Positions 32,479 to 40,894 of a stretch of 64,000 nt of DNA are shown in pieces. This DNA comes from Cytobacillus firmus (GTDB taxonomy: Bacteria; Bacillota; Bacilli; Bacillales; Cytobacillaceae). Location: positions 520,001-584,000 of the forward strand of contig NZ_CP098323.1 of the NCBI RefSeq assembly GCF_023657595.1, in the 5' to 3' direction. Each line of letters begins with the position of its first letter. Positions within the stretch are counted from its first letter, which is position 1. The notes under the pieces are model-generated. The model made no database searches and was not told where the DNA came from. It saw only the letters and a list, made by a program, of their open reading frames with translations. The translations under genes were made by a program, and so were the position numbers.

Positions 32479-33912
32479 TTATTCGAGATTTATCAGAGCC
32501 TCGGCAAACCGTTTAATCCCTTCATGGATGTTTGCTTCATTTTCCCTGCCAAATGTAAATCGAACGAACCCTTTCTCGGATCCCATGGTTGTTCCGGGAA
32601 CATATATGACACCCCGTTTTATTGACTCTTCAAGCAGCTGATTTTCATTGTGCTCTTTTTTGATCCGGCACCAAAGATGTATTCCGCCTTGCGGTGTACT
32701 AAATTCCACTTGGTCTTCCAGAAACTGATTCAGGCTTGAAACAATTGAGTTTCTCCGCTGTTCCAATTGCCTGGTCAGAAATTTTAAATGTGACTCAAAG
32801 CCTGCGGACTCAATAAAATCATTCGCAATCCATTGCGAATAGCTTCCATGGCCGAAATCCACCTGCTGCTTGGCATCTGATAGCCGCTCAATTACCGATC
32901 TGGGGCCGATGATCCAGCCGATTCTAAGCCCGGAAGCGACAATTTTGGTCAAAGAACTAATATATAAAACAATGCCATCGCGATCCAGGGATTTGAGTGT
33001 ATTCATTTTTTCACCGGTAAAGGGTGTTAGGCTGTAAGGATCATCTTCCACCACCGGAATCCCGTATTCAGAGGACAATTCAAGGATTTTTCTGCGCCTG
33101 TCTTCAGGAAGCAATGTGCCTGTTGGGTTTTGAAAAATAGGATTTAAAAAGATCATCTTTATTCGATGCTTTTTATATAAGGCTATAATATCATCAGGAT
33201 TTACTCCATGCTTGCCTGTTTTTAAATAATAGGTTTTGACTCCGGCTGATTTAAAGATTGGCAGGCTGTAGTGATAAGAGGGATCCTCGATGGCAACAGA
33301 GTCCCCGGGTTTTAAGAGGCATTGGACGACAAGGTGCAGGGCCTGCTGGGCACCGGATGTAATAAGTATGGAAGAAGGGCTGGTCTCGATGTCCCGGTAC
33401 TCTTTTACATGATCAGCCAGTGTACTTCTCAGAATTTCATTTCCCTGCGGGTGATCGTACCCCAGTGTCCCGATAAAAGAGCGATTAGAAGTAATTTCTC
33501 TTAGAGAAGCCAAAGGAAAGAGGTCGTGAGAGAGTTCCCCGCTGGCCAGGTTGATCAGTTTTGTCTCTGCCAGTTCTTTATGTATCCTTTGTGTGACTGG
33601 CAAGTTGGGCAAAAAGGAGCCTGCTTCAATATACCGGTTCCAGCTTGGAATACGTCTTTTCGCCATTCCCCAAATATCCTTGCTGACCATCGTACCGCTT
33701 CCCCGGTTTCGTTCGACGATCCCGTTTGACTCCAGTTCATCATATGCAGCAACAACCGTGCTTCTATTGATATCAAACTGTTTTGCTAATCCTCTTTCTG
33801 AGGGAAGCGGTTTGTCTGGCGGGAAGGTGCCATCTGCTATTCCTTTTTCTATATACATCGCCAGCTGCTTATAAATAGGTGTTTTTAATTTTCTATCAGG
33901 TTTCCAATCCAA
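32479..33912 (-). CDS. MocR-type GntR regulator with aminotransferase domain
   Basis: About 477 residues. An N-terminal GntR winged helix (PIYKQLAMYIEKGI, LPSERGLAKQFDINRSTV) is fused to a class I aminotransferase-like domain with the PLP Lys in SSLTKIVASGLRIGW and VVEDDPYS. Such PdxR/MocR proteins use PLP or an amino acid adduct as effector. TTG 33912 fits AAAGGATG 6-8 bases upstream; ATG 33921 is an alternative. No transporter or PLP-synthesis gene is adjacent, so the target is unclear. Confidence 0.85.
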   Translation of the reverse strand: MDWKPDRKLKTPIYKQLAMYIEKGIADGTFPPDKPLPSERGLAKQFDINRSTVVAAYDELESNGIVERNRGSGTMVSKDIWGMAKRRIPSWNRYIEAGSFLPNLPVTQRIHKELAETKLINLASGELSHDLFPLASLREITSNRSFIGTLGYDHPQGNEILRSTLADHVKEYRDIETSPSSILITSGAQQALHLVVQCLLKPGDSVAIEDPSYHYSLPIFKSAGVKTYYLKTGKHGVNPDDIIALYKKHRIKMIFLNPIFQNPTGTLLPEDRRRKILELSSEYGIPVVEDDPYSLTPFTGEKMNTLKSLDRDGIVLYISSLTKIVASGLRIGWIIGPRSVIERLSDAKQQVDFGHGSYSQWIANDFIESAGFESHLKFLTRQLEQRRNSIVSSLNQFLEDQVEFSTPQGGIHLWCRIKKEHNENQLLEESIKRGVIYVPGTTMGSEKGFVRFTFGRENEANIHEGIKRFAEALINLE

Positions 33913-34016
33913 TTGAAACATCCTTTTATAAAAAAATGAGTTTTGTAATATTATATCAGCTCTTTGAAAAATTATCGGCTGCAATATTGAGTAAAAGTTC
34001 ATGTTGACTTTTGAAA

Positions 34017-34037
34017 CTGTAAATATTATTATTACAG
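34017..34037. promoter_or_regulatory. CTGTAA-N9-TTACAG site 1
   Basis: Perfect 6+6 inverted repeat upstream of the spx-like gene, in the region shared with the divergent MocR gene. It is one of four identically spaced copies within 1.1 kb. Confidence 0.65.
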
Positions 34038-34080
34038 TATATCCTGTAAAATAAATGAATGCAGATTAATGGTGTGTTAA

Positions 34081-34101
34081 CTGTAATTTTTATTATTACA
34101 T
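34081..34101. promoter_or_regulatory. CTGTAA-N9-TTACAT site 2
   Basis: Five of six arm positions match, with the same 9-base spacer, 36 bases before the spx-like start. Confidence 0.6.
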
Positions 34102-34137
34102 TTTAAAAAGACGAATACAATAGAGGGAGTGTTTTAA

Positions 34138-34533
34138 ATGGTGAATCTATTCTTATCTTCAAGCTGCGGTTCCTGCCGGAAAGCACGTGCGTGGCTTGAG
34201 GAGCATCAAATTGAGTATGTGGAAAGGAACATAGTAACGGAGCCGCTTACAGTCGATGAAATTAAATCGATTCTTCGTCTTACTGAGAATGGGACCGAGG
34301 AGATTATTTCAACTAAATCAAAAGCTTACCAGGAGCTTAACGTGAATATTGATTCAATGCCGCTGAAAGAGTTATATCAATTAATCATTGATAACCCGCA
34401 AATGCTCCGCAGACCGATTATACTGGATGAAAAAAGACTGCAGGTAGGCTTTAACGAGGATGAAATTCGCAGCTTCCTTCCTCGGAAGTTTCGTACGTTT
34501 TCATACAATGAACTGCAAAGATTGGCTAACTAG
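34138..34533 (+). CDS. Spx-family regulator (SpxA2-like paralogue)
   Basis: 131 residues, usual Spx length, with redox motif C10-G-S-C13 ([14 protein letters not shown]), [13 protein letters not shown], the arginine-bearing [20 protein letters not shown] and the ClpXP-accessible tail LQRLAN. Spx binds the RNA polymerase alpha subunit and turns on thiol-stress genes. Its linkage to an Rrf2 repressor mirrors the B. anthracis spxA2-saiR arrangement, so this is probably the second, repressor-controlled Spx rather than the housekeeping copy. Confidence 0.88.
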   Translation: MVNLFLSSSCGSCRKARAWLEEHQIEYVERNIVTEPLTVDEIKSILRLTENGTEEIISTKSKAYQELNVNIDSMPLKELYQLIIDNPQMLRRPIILDEKRLQVGFNEDEIRSFLPRKFRTFSYNELQRLAN

Positions 34534-34567
34534 ACAGCGCCAGTCTGTAAATTCTTGACAAGTCATT

Positions 34568-34588
34568 CTGTAACACTTAGTCTTACAG
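34568..34588. promoter_or_regulatory. CTGTAA-N9-TTACAG site 3
   Basis: Perfect arms between spx and the Rrf2 gene. It starts 8 bases after TTGACA (34555-34560) and covers the position expected for the -10 (TAGTCT), so it could autoregulate the repressor. Confidence 0.7.
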
Positions 34589-34617
34589 TACAGTATCAGA
34601 AATATAGGAGGCCGGCC

Positions 34618-35031
34618 ATGAATAGCGATTTTACTCTTGCCATTCACAGTCTAACTTATCTCGCTCTGCAGCTGGATCGCATGTCAACGAGCGATGCGAT
34701 TTCTGAAAGTGCAGGTGTCCATCCGGTCCGCATCCGAAAAGTCCTGAGTTTATTAAAAAAACATGGATTTATCAAATCAAAAGAGGGAACGGGCGGCGGA
34801 TTTATTTTTGCCCGGGATTTAAGTGAAGTGAATCTTTGGGATATTTATAAGATTACATCTGAAGGTGCACTTCAGCCGAAGTGTCCGGATTCAAATGAAG
34901 CGTGTGTAGTGGGTGCGAATATGCAAAGAGTTCTGATCAGCATCTTTTTAGGTGCAGAGGAACATTTGGGAGAATATTTGAAGCACTATACCTTAAAAGA
35001 TATTGTTGATCTTATCCATAAAGAAAAATAA
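34618..35031 (+). CDS. Rrf2-family repressor, SaiR-like
   Basis: 137 residues: FTLAIHSLTYLALQLD and the winged helix STSDAISESAGVHPVRIRKVLSLL, basic wing KEGTGGGFIFAR, then Cys-containing CPDSNEACVVG and a C-terminal dimer helix. It lacks the three-Cys FeS cluster of IscR/NsrR and resembles the YwnA/SaiR branch. AGGAGG supports ATG 34618. With the spx gene it forms a likely autoregulated unit that responds to oxidants or electrophiles; the four inverted repeats are the best operator candidates. Confidence 0.85.
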   Translation: MNSDFTLAIHSLTYLALQLDRMSTSDAISESAGVHPVRIRKVLSLLKKHGFIKSKEGTGGGFIFARDLSEVNLWDIYKITSEGALQPKCPDSNEACVVGANMQRVLISIFLGAEEHLGEYLKHYTLKDIVDLIHKEK

Positions 35032-35062
35032 TTGGGAGCTTCCAGGCTTTCCAGCAGCTGAA

Positions 35063-35083
35063 ATGTAATAAAAAAAGTTACAG
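35063..35083. promoter_or_regulatory. ATGTAA-N9-TTACAG site 4
   Basis: The same inverted repeat with one arm mismatch, 33 bases before the IDEAL-domain gene, which extends the shared regulation to that gene. Confidence 0.6.
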
Positions 35084-35115
35084 TTTTAAAAAACACTTCG
35101 AAGAAGGTGAATTAA

Positions 35116-35445
35116 ATGATGTCCAACCATAATGCGATTTTAAAAACGGGAGATTGGGTTAAGGGGAAATCCCGAGAAGGGGAACTGATCATTGGCTATA
35201 TCGAGAACCTTGAAGAAGGAATTATTAAGACAAAGGTGATTTCGAGTGATAATAAAACCATTGAAGGCAAAATCATTCCCCTGCAGAGCAAACAGGTTAA
35301 GAAAATGCCCGCGGCGAAAGTGGCCAACAAGGAACAGATTCATTTCCTGATTGATCTTGCTCTTTCCACTGGAGATGAAGAATGGTTCTTTGAATTGACT
35401 TCGAAGCTTAACTCGATGAGAGAGCTTGTTAAGGGTGTTAAATAA
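35116..35445 (+). CDS. IDEAL-domain protein
   Basis: 109 residues. The C-terminal half IHFLIDLALSTGDEEWFFELT is a recognisable IDEAL domain; the N-terminal half (LKTGDWVKGKSREGELIIGYI) is a beta-rich module often found with it. GAAGGTG supports the twin ATG 35116/35119. It sits last in the spx-Rrf2 group and has its own copy of the putative operator. Function unknown. Confidence 0.75.
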   Translation: MMSNHNAILKTGDWVKGKSREGELIIGYIENLEEGIIKTKVISSDNKTIEGKIIPLQSKQVKKMPAAKVANKEQIHFLIDLALSTGDEEWFFELTSKLNSMRELVKGVK

Positions 35446-35453
35446 ATCCGGGG

Positions 35454-35507
35454 AAGTGCCTGTGTCAGTCTGCTTATCAGCAGGTGGATGCAGGCACTTT
35501 GTTTTTA
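35454..35507 (+). terminator. Terminator after the IDEAL gene
   Basis: AAGTGCCTG pairs with CAGGCACTT over a long loop, followed by G and five T. Confidence 0.7.
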
Positions 35508-35641
35508 TTTTGTAGTTATTCCCATAAAAATACCATTTGAAGAGGGATTAGAGCTTGGATTTCGAATATATTATTCCAGGTGGGTTACCACTATTTTTGT
35601 AAGTTTTAATATCGCGTATCGGCTGATTGGGAGGATAGTCT

Positions 35642-35866
35642 TTGATAAAAATACTTCGAATAGTTTTGTCTGTTGTTATTATTCCGTTAGCACTTTATAT
35701 GTTAATTACTCATAACTTTGAGTGGATGCCCTTTAATTTGTTTTTGCTAAGCTTGTTTATGATGGTGATGGGGACGGATGAGTTTATAAAAGGCAGAATA
35801 CAGTATAGGTATCTAAATTTAGCTGTTTCATTTTTTATGGTTTTTGTTGCTTTTTATATTTGGTGA
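35642..35866 (+). CDS. DUF3953-type membrane protein
   Basis: 74 residues from TTG 35642, which has GGGAGGATAG just upstream. Three hydrophobic stretches (ILRIVLSVVIIPLALYMLI, FNLFLLSLFMMVMG, LNLAVSFFMVFVAFYIW) with GTDEFIKGR between the last two, as in the YczI/DUF3953 family. Function unknown. Confidence 0.65.
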   Translation: MIKILRIVLSVVIIPLALYMLITHNFEWMPFNLFLLSLFMMVMGTDEFIKGRIQYRYLNLAVSFFMVFVAFYIW

Positions 35867-35937
35867 AAGGTCGCATGTGAGTAATCGTGCAATTTTATTA
35901 AAAGGAATGATGTTATATCAAATACAATATCAGTCAA

Positions 35938-36401
35938 ATGCTGGCAAGAAAAATAATAGCGGCATCCATAACAGGGTCGCTGTTCTCTGTTATGTTAGGT
36001 CTGATTACAGCGGATACGTTTGCCGGAGAAGTTAATTCAGCTGGCGATTATTTTCAGGGAGTTATATTGTCCATTCCCTTCTATCTTCTGTACAGCTTCC
36101 CGGTCATTTTGGTTTATGGCACAGTAACTTCCGTCATTAGTGACTGCATAGTCTTTTTTTTTCGAATCATACAAACAGGAAACTGGAATTTTATATTTCA
36201 TTACTTCTTCACCTGCTTTTTGGATTAATTTTGCTTGGATTAAGTTTAGCTGCAGCTGTATTATTTTTTGTTGCGGATATTGTTTTACGCCGTAAACAAA
36301 TCGGCGGCTGGAGAAATGCTTTGAAATCATTATGTTTGCCGGTTTTCATCTGGATTGTGTTTATGGGCGGCATGTATCTTATGGATGTTGGTGGGATTTG
36401 A
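35938..36401 (+). pseudogene. Membrane protein gene split at a nine-T tract
   Basis: The first part encodes two helices (AASITGSLFSVMLGLITA and GVILSIPFYLLYSFPVILVYG) and ends out of frame at 36228. After the T tract 36154-36162 another frame continues the protein (KLEFYISLLLHLLFGLILLG, IGGWRNALKSL, FIWIVFMGGMYL) to a stop at 36399-36401. Ten T instead of nine would join the halves exactly. The cause may be decay, slipped-strand switching or a sequencing error. No good ribosome site precedes ATG 35938. Confidence 0.6.
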
Positions 36402-36515
36402 TGTGTATTGTCCGAGTCAGCCTATGTTTGTCCGAACACAATGGAATTCCAAGATGCAAATATCACAATACACCATTCCCTCCATTGCCCATAAACTGAA
36501 ATCGGGGTGATGAAT

Positions 36516-37337
36516 ATGTTTAGACTAAACCAAAAAGATATAGAATCCTATCATCAAAACTATTTCCGCCCGTCCTGTTTGCGAGCGTTAAATCTAAGGT
36601 TTAGCAGCTGGGATTTCTTTGCTCCCTTCTATGACAAAACTCACGACCAAATCAAGATTCCTCCTCAATTGACCATAACCCCTGAAGACACGGTTCTCAA
36701 CTACTTCAGTATTTTGCGGGAAGCTGAAAATATGTACGACAGGGGCTGCGGCACTATAGGCCAGGCAAAACTTCCTTTTCCCATTGCTTATAACTTTTTG
36801 TCTCAGGAATATCAGAATAAATTAAGCTATAAAGAATATGTTCATTTATTTTCCGGGATCGGGCATACAAGTTTAATAAAGCTATGCCGGGTTCCGGATA
36901 GAAAGCGGGGAATTAGATACTTTTATGAAATTGAAACGATTGAAGGGGCTGAAGGCAAGAAAGCTGAGTACTTCGGATATTCTTATGGTTTTATCAGTCT
37001 TGTAAAGGAACAGGAAGGTTTTCGGATTTCTGAGATGAGCAGGTTTGAGGAGGATTTCCTGTGTGCGCCATACCATGGCTGGGATCATGATGGGGAAGCT
37101 GTTGTTAAGGTGAAGTATGGACATTGGTGCCACTTAATAGAGCATATTTACCCAACGATTAGAAATGAGTACATTAAGAGCATTTATTTTCATGGTAAGG
37201 ACGGAGCGGATTATTGCATTATCTTTGCGCTTTTAACCAATGGGACCGACATAGAAATCGCCCAATTCCGTAAAGCGGGAAATGAGGAGTGGGAGCAGGT
37301 GTACACGAAGCCGGAAGAGGATTGTGCAGGGGAATAA
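36516..37337 (+). CDS. Uncharacterised 273-residue protein
   Basis: Starts at ATG 36516 behind GGGGTGA. It is soluble, rich in aromatic residues and without signal peptide. The N-terminal part (FRPSCLRALNLRFSSWDFFAPF) is followed by alternating strands; late features are YHGWDHDGEAVVKVKYG and KSIYFHGKDGADYCIIFALL. The middle might be NTF2-like, but this is a guess. Followed by a good terminator, monocistronic. Confidence 0.6.
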   Translation: MFRLNQKDIESYHQNYFRPSCLRALNLRFSSWDFFAPFYDKTHDQIKIPPQLTITPEDTVLNYFSILREAENMYDRGCGTIGQAKLPFPIAYNFLSQEYQNKLSYKEYVHLFSGIGHTSLIKLCRVPDRKRGIRYFYEIETIEGAEGKKAEYFGYSYGFISLVKEQEGFRISEMSRFEEDFLCAPYHGWDHDGEAVVKVKYGHWCHLIEHIYPTIRNEYIKSIYFHGKDGADYCIIFALLTNGTDIEIAQFRKAGNEEWEQVYTKPEEDCAGE

Positions 37338-37352
37338 GGGAAAATTTTCACA

Positions 37353-37377
37353 GGCTGTTAAGTCGACAGCCTTTTTT
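37353..37377 (+). terminator. Terminator
   Basis: GGCTGT pairs with ACAGCC, then six T. Confidence 0.8.
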
Positions 37378-37444
37378 CAAGATATGGATTTTGGGTTTAC
37401 TTACCACTTTTAATGATGATACCCTTTAGGAAAGAGGTGGAAAA

Positions 37445-37603
37445 ATGAACCTGATTCTGTTTGCTATTATTCACATTGTAATGGGGTATGCATTGATCTA
37501 TACATATGGTAAATTGCCAAAAGCAATAGCCGCATTTGCATTCGTCTTTCTAACTATGAGTTTTCTTTATTGGGGAGCAGTGTTAATCAATTTTGCCAAT
37601 TAG
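37445..37603 (+). CDS. 52-residue two-helix membrane protein
   Basis: AGAGGTGG precedes ATG 37445. Helices ILFAIIHIVMGYALIYTY and IAAFAFVFLTMSFLYWGAVLI are linked by GKLPK. Good ribosome site and a following terminator make it a convincing gene. No family known. Confidence 0.55.
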   Translation: MNLILFAIIHIVMGYALIYTYGKLPKAIAAFAFVFLTMSFLYWGAVLINFAN

Positions 37604-37606
37604 TTC

Positions 37607-37631
37607 AGCTGCCAGAGGGCGGCTTTTTATT
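37607..37631 (+). terminator. Terminator
   Basis: AGCTGCC pairs with GGCGGCT around AGAG, followed by a T run. Confidence 0.75.
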
Positions 37632-37663
37632 TTTGACAAACAGCAGTTACAAAGAGGGATTCC

Positions 37664-38260
37664 ATGACGATAAGGAATATGAAAAAGTATTTTAAGAGAA
37701 TTATAGTAACATTATTATTTTCCTATTTTGTATATAGCACTTTTATAAATCTCGATTACAGAAATCATATGAAGCAAAGTCAGGAACGAAATTACCAGCA
37801 TTTGCGAGCTATATCTGCAATTGGAGATAATCTGGCTCACAGGCTGGATGAATTCACGAGGATACCTATTGAGCAAGAGGATGAAAAGAAAGCTGAATTG
37901 TTTGGCTCATGGCGGGTTGTCAGCAGTGAGAGCAGGAGTATTTACTCCTATTTGTCCCGTATGTCCACTTTACATATGGAGGATGAGATCGATGACTGGA
38001 ATTTGCTTCAATATAGTTTGTTTCGCGTTGATATGTTTATAGATGGCATGACTATTAAGTTTCTGGAAAACCGGTCATATCGGATAAGTGATGAAGAAAA
38101 AGAAAAAATGGATGCAGTTATTTCTGTGTATCGAAATGTCAGCAAAGAGGCAGAAAAGGAGTCTGTCGATATAGAAAGGCTCCTGGAATCTATACAGGAA
38201 CCCATGCTGATTATAAATAATTATTATTCAGATGCCCTTGAAAAAACATATAGGAATTAA
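37664..38260 (+). CDS. Uncharacterised protein with N-terminal anchor
   Basis: 198 residues. A membrane helix (IIVTLLFSYFVYSTFI) is followed by a long, mostly helical and heptad-like external part (QSQERNYQHLRAISAIGDNL, KEKMDAVISVYRNVSKEA). GAGGGAT lies 7 bases before ATG. It could be a sensor-like or structural protein; no domain is recognised. Confidence 0.6.
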   Translation: MTIRNMKKYFKRIIVTLLFSYFVYSTFINLDYRNHMKQSQERNYQHLRAISAIGDNLAHRLDEFTRIPIEQEDEKKAELFGSWRVVSSESRSIYSYLSRMSTLHMEDEIDDWNLLQYSLFRVDMFIDGMTIKFLENRSYRISDEEKEKMDAVISVYRNVSKEAEKESVDIERLLESIQEPMLIINNYYSDALEKTYRN

Positions 38261-38265
38261 CTAAT

Positions 38266-38286
38266 ACCCCCACAAAACGTGGGGGT
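38266..38286. terminator. Hairpin between convergent genes
   Basis: ACCCCCAC pairs perfectly with GTGGGGGT; the T run is weak on both sides. Confidence 0.6.
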
Positions 38287-38291
38287 CATGT

Positions 38292-38732
38292 TCACCAAAT
38301 ATAAGCGCCTTCACATGTATTGGCCTTAGGCTCATAATAGCAATGCTGTTTGAATTGCCCTGAGAAAGGCTGATCGTACCATGTTGGCGGACATGCAGCG
38401 TACGGGTTGAAATACCAGAGAGCAAACTTGGAAGGATGCTGTCTCCAATAATCTAACGTTTGTTTGGCCAACCTCTTTTCCACACTTCGTGCCCGGTTGT
38501 AAAAAACATTTCCTTTTTGTACAGCTTCAAAAGAATAATTCCCTCCCTGCACCTGGAAAATGACTTGCGGGATGGTCCTTAAGCCTTCAAAATCGAGGCA
38601 ATTAGCTTTTCGGCGGTTGACGATTACATTCCCGACCATAAGCATCCCCAGTTTTCCTTCACCTTCGGCCTCTGCTCTCATCATCCTGGCCATTATTGCC
38701 ACATCGCTGTCGGTATATTGTACTCTTGGCAC
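38292..38732 (-). CDS. cwlJ: CwlJ-like spore cortex hydrolase
   Basis: 146 residues of the SleB/CwlJ hydrolase_2 family, without the N-terminal peptidoglycan-binding part of SleB and hence CwlJ-like. Features are RAEAEGEGKLGMLMVGNVIV with the catalytic Glu, NRRKANCLDFEGLRTI and FALWYFNPYAACPPTWYDQP. CwlJ degrades cortex peptidoglycan during germination, triggered by Ca-dipicolinate. No gerQ is next to it, unlike the usual partner arrangement. This is the clearest sign that the organism forms spores. Confidence 0.88.
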   Translation of the reverse strand: MPRVQYTDSDVAIMARMMRAEAEGEGKLGMLMVGNVIVNRRKANCLDFEGLRTIPQVIFQVQGGNYSFEAVQKGNVFYNRARSVEKRLAKQTLDYWRQHPSKFALWYFNPYAACPPTWYDQPFSGQFKQHCYYEPKANTCEGAYIW

Positions 38733-38986
38733 TTTTTATCACCTCTAAAGGAATTGTATTAAGAAATTCTGCAAACATGTTACCAGGTTCAGTTTTAAAC
38801 TTAGAAAATATTAATTGGGGGTGCAAACTGCATCGCGTTCAGCACCCCCTTATTAGTTATATAAATATTAGAGTTAATGAGCTTGCTAATTTATATGCTA
38901 TGTCTGTTAGAGAAATGCAGAAAAGTAAACATTGGGTGAAACTTTCACTTTGGGAATTCGTACCACTATTTAAGGGGTGAGGTATC
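38733..38986 (+). other. Intergenic hairpin and coding remnant
   Basis: GGGGGTGC (from 38818) and GCACCCCC form a strong hairpin with no adequate T run. Immediately after it, a frame without a standard start reads RVNELANLYAMSVREMQKSK and on to 38980, with codon bias like real protein; it may be the remnant of a small gene. Confidence 0.35.
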
Positions 38987-39283
38987 TTGAAAACTAAAGA
39001 TGATAAAAGAGAAGTAAGCCTGAAAAATTTATTATATGGTATAGGCCTATTTATTTTCGGTGGTATGGCTTTAACAAATGTGACGACACCACTGCCATCA
39101 AAGGAGGAAACAAAAGAATTCCTTCTGTTTATTTTTGGATGTGCATTAATCTATTACTTTTTAGTAAGTGTATACTACTTAGGAGGATTATGGAGAAAGG
39201 TTTTTTATACGATGTTAATTCTGCTATTTCTGTTTAGTATATTTATGATTTTTTATTTGATAACACATTCAATACCGCACTAA
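38987..39283 (+). CDS. 98-residue three-helix membrane protein
   Basis: TTG 38987 has GGGGTGAGG 6 bases upstream. Three hydrophobic stretches (LLYGIGLFIFGGMALT, FLLFIFGCALIYYFLVSVYYL, YTMLILLFLFSIFMIFYLI). Convergent with the sigma-54 activator gene. No family recognised. Confidence 0.55.
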   Translation: MKTKDDKREVSLKNLLYGIGLFIFGGMALTNVTTPLPSKEETKEFLLFIFGCALIYYFLVSVYYLGGLWRKVFYTMLILLFLFSIFMIFYLITHSIPH

Positions 39284-39324
39284 TAATAAGAAAGGACAAA
39301 GGGACAGGTATTCTGTCCCCTATT

Positions 39325-40713
39325 TCAGCTGGGACGATGAACCTGCCCCTCTGACCCGCAATACTCTTTAATCAGCCTAACTGCTTTTGTTTGGCTGATT
39401 CCAAGGTCGCTTGCTACTTTTCTGGAGGATTTATGAATCTGATAGGATCGTCTTACCAGGTTTCTTTTGGTCTCATCCAAAGCATTATCCAGAGTAGTGT
39501 AATGAGATGGGCAGACTGCTTGATTAGTACTTTCCTTGATCATGTCAGGGAGATCTGCAATCTGAATAATAGAGTTGCTGATGATGACTAATCTTTCAAT
39601 CAGGTTTTCAAGCTGACGCACATTTCCCGGCCAGGAATAGTGAGTAAGGATATTTAGGCATTCTTCAGAAATGACTTTATTATCATTATATTTATGATTG
39701 AATTTATTCAGGAAATTGTAGGTAAGCGGGATGATATCTTCTCTTCTTTCCCGTAATGGCGGCAGGTGAATGTCAATGACATTTAAGCGATAAAACAAGT
39801 CTTCTCTAAATAACTTGTTTTCAATCATAGTCTGCAGATTCTGGTTGGTAGCCGCGATGATGCGGACATCAACTTTTTTCATTTCGCTGCTTCCTACAGG
39901 GATAAACTGTTTTTCCTGAATAAGCTGGAGAAGCTTAGCCTGCACGGATAGGGGCATTTCGCCGATTTCGTCCAGGAAGATGGTACCGCCGTCCGCTGCT
40001 TCTATTAATCCTTGTTTTCCTAACTTATTTGCCCCGGTGAAGGCGCCTTTTGAGTAGCCAAATAGTTCTGACTCCAATAATTCTTCCGGGATGGCCGCAC
40101 AGTTAATAGCAAGAAAAGGTCGTTTATTTCGATTGCTGACTTTGTGAATATATTGAGAGAAGGCACCTTTTCCAGTTCCAGATTCTCCGAGAATCAGAAT
40201 ATTTGAATCAGTTGGAGCTACTTTTTTGCAAAACTCCAATATTCCTTTAATCTCCCCGCTATTGGTCACAATGGTGATTTCCTCATCTTCATCCTGCTGA
40301 GTTGATTTTGACTCAATTTGATCCTCAATCGCATTCATTATTTTCATTTTTTGTATTTCTGTAGATGTAATGACAACCAGTTCAATTTCATTTTTGTTAT
40401 TTAAGATCGGGATGGCCGTAGTCATCAGCTCTGCCCCGATATAGGTCTGCTGTCTCATGTAGCACGGCTCTTTCCGCCGATAGACCTCAGGTACAATAGA
40501 AGGTTTCCAGTAGCCTTTTTCAAAAAGTTCCACATTGTACTTTCCGATGATGTCTTTTGGCTTAAGCCCGTAATGCCTCTCACATACCTTATTTACATAT
40601 AAAATCCGCATTTCTCCATCCAAAACAAAGATCTCATCTGAGGAATAATCGAGAATTTTTAACAAGGTCTCCAGTGTCATTTCTACATTGCCTGTATTTG
40701 TTGGCATTTTCAT
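39325..40713 (-). CDS. Sigma-54-dependent activator, PAS-AAA+-HTH
   Basis: 462 residues. A PAS domain at about 12-120 (SSDEIFVLDGEMRILYVNKV) is followed by the AAA+ domain with Walker A GESGTGKGA, the sigma-54 contact loop GAFTGA, Walker B GGTIFLDEIGEM and the arginine finger region REDLFYRLNV. The C-terminal TyrR-type helix-turn-helix is near 425-455 (SSRKVASDLGISQTKAVRLI). Divergent from the 40895 operon and its perfect -24/-12 promoter, so it almost certainly activates that operon when the PAS domain senses substrate or product. It resembles RocR/PrpR-like enhancer proteins but its ligand is unknown. Confidence 0.92.
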   Translation of the reverse strand: MKMPTNTGNVEMTLETLLKILDYSSDEIFVLDGEMRILYVNKVCERHYGLKPKDIIGKYNVELFEKGYWKPSIVPEVYRRKEPCYMRQQTYIGAELMTTAIPILNNKNEIELVVITSTEIQKMKIMNAIEDQIESKSTQQDEDEEITIVTNSGEIKGILEFCKKVAPTDSNILILGESGTGKGAFSQYIHKVSNRNKRPFLAINCAAIPEELLESELFGYSKGAFTGANKLGKQGLIEAADGGTIFLDEIGEMPLSVQAKLLQLIQEKQFIPVGSSEMKKVDVRIIAATNQNLQTMIENKLFREDLFYRLNVIDIHLPPLRERREDIIPLTYNFLNKFNHKYNDNKVISEECLNILTHYSWPGNVRQLENLIERLVIISNSIIQIADLPDMIKESTNQAVCPSHYTTLDNALDETKRNLVRRSYQIHKSSRKVASDLGISQTKAVRLIKEYCGSEGQVHRPS

Positions 40714-40760
40714 TAGATGATCCCTCCTGAGTCATTTTTGGTTCGGATAAATCTGCGTAA

Positions 40761-40778
40761 TGAGTCCATTTTAACTCA
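40761..40778. promoter_or_regulatory. Candidate upstream activating sequence
   Basis: TGAGT-N8-ACTCA inverted repeat 61 bases before the -24 element, with another TGAGTCATTTT half-like copy near 40731. A plausible binding site for the divergent sigma-54 activator; inferred. Confidence 0.45.
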
Positions 40779-40838
40779 ATATCACTTGTTTTTCAGTATA
40801 TTTTTAATCTTTTGTTTAATTATAAAGGGTTTGCACTA

Positions 40839-40855
40839 TTGGCACAGTACTTGCA
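40839..40855 (+). promoter_or_regulatory. Sigma-54 (-24/-12) promoter
   Basis: TTGGCAC-N5-TTGCA with GG and GC ten bases apart, a full match to the sigma-54 consensus, 40 bases before the reductase start. Confidence 0.93.
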
Positions 40856-40894
40856 TTGAAAAGGAGTATAGAACGACATAAAGGAGGTTAGGGA

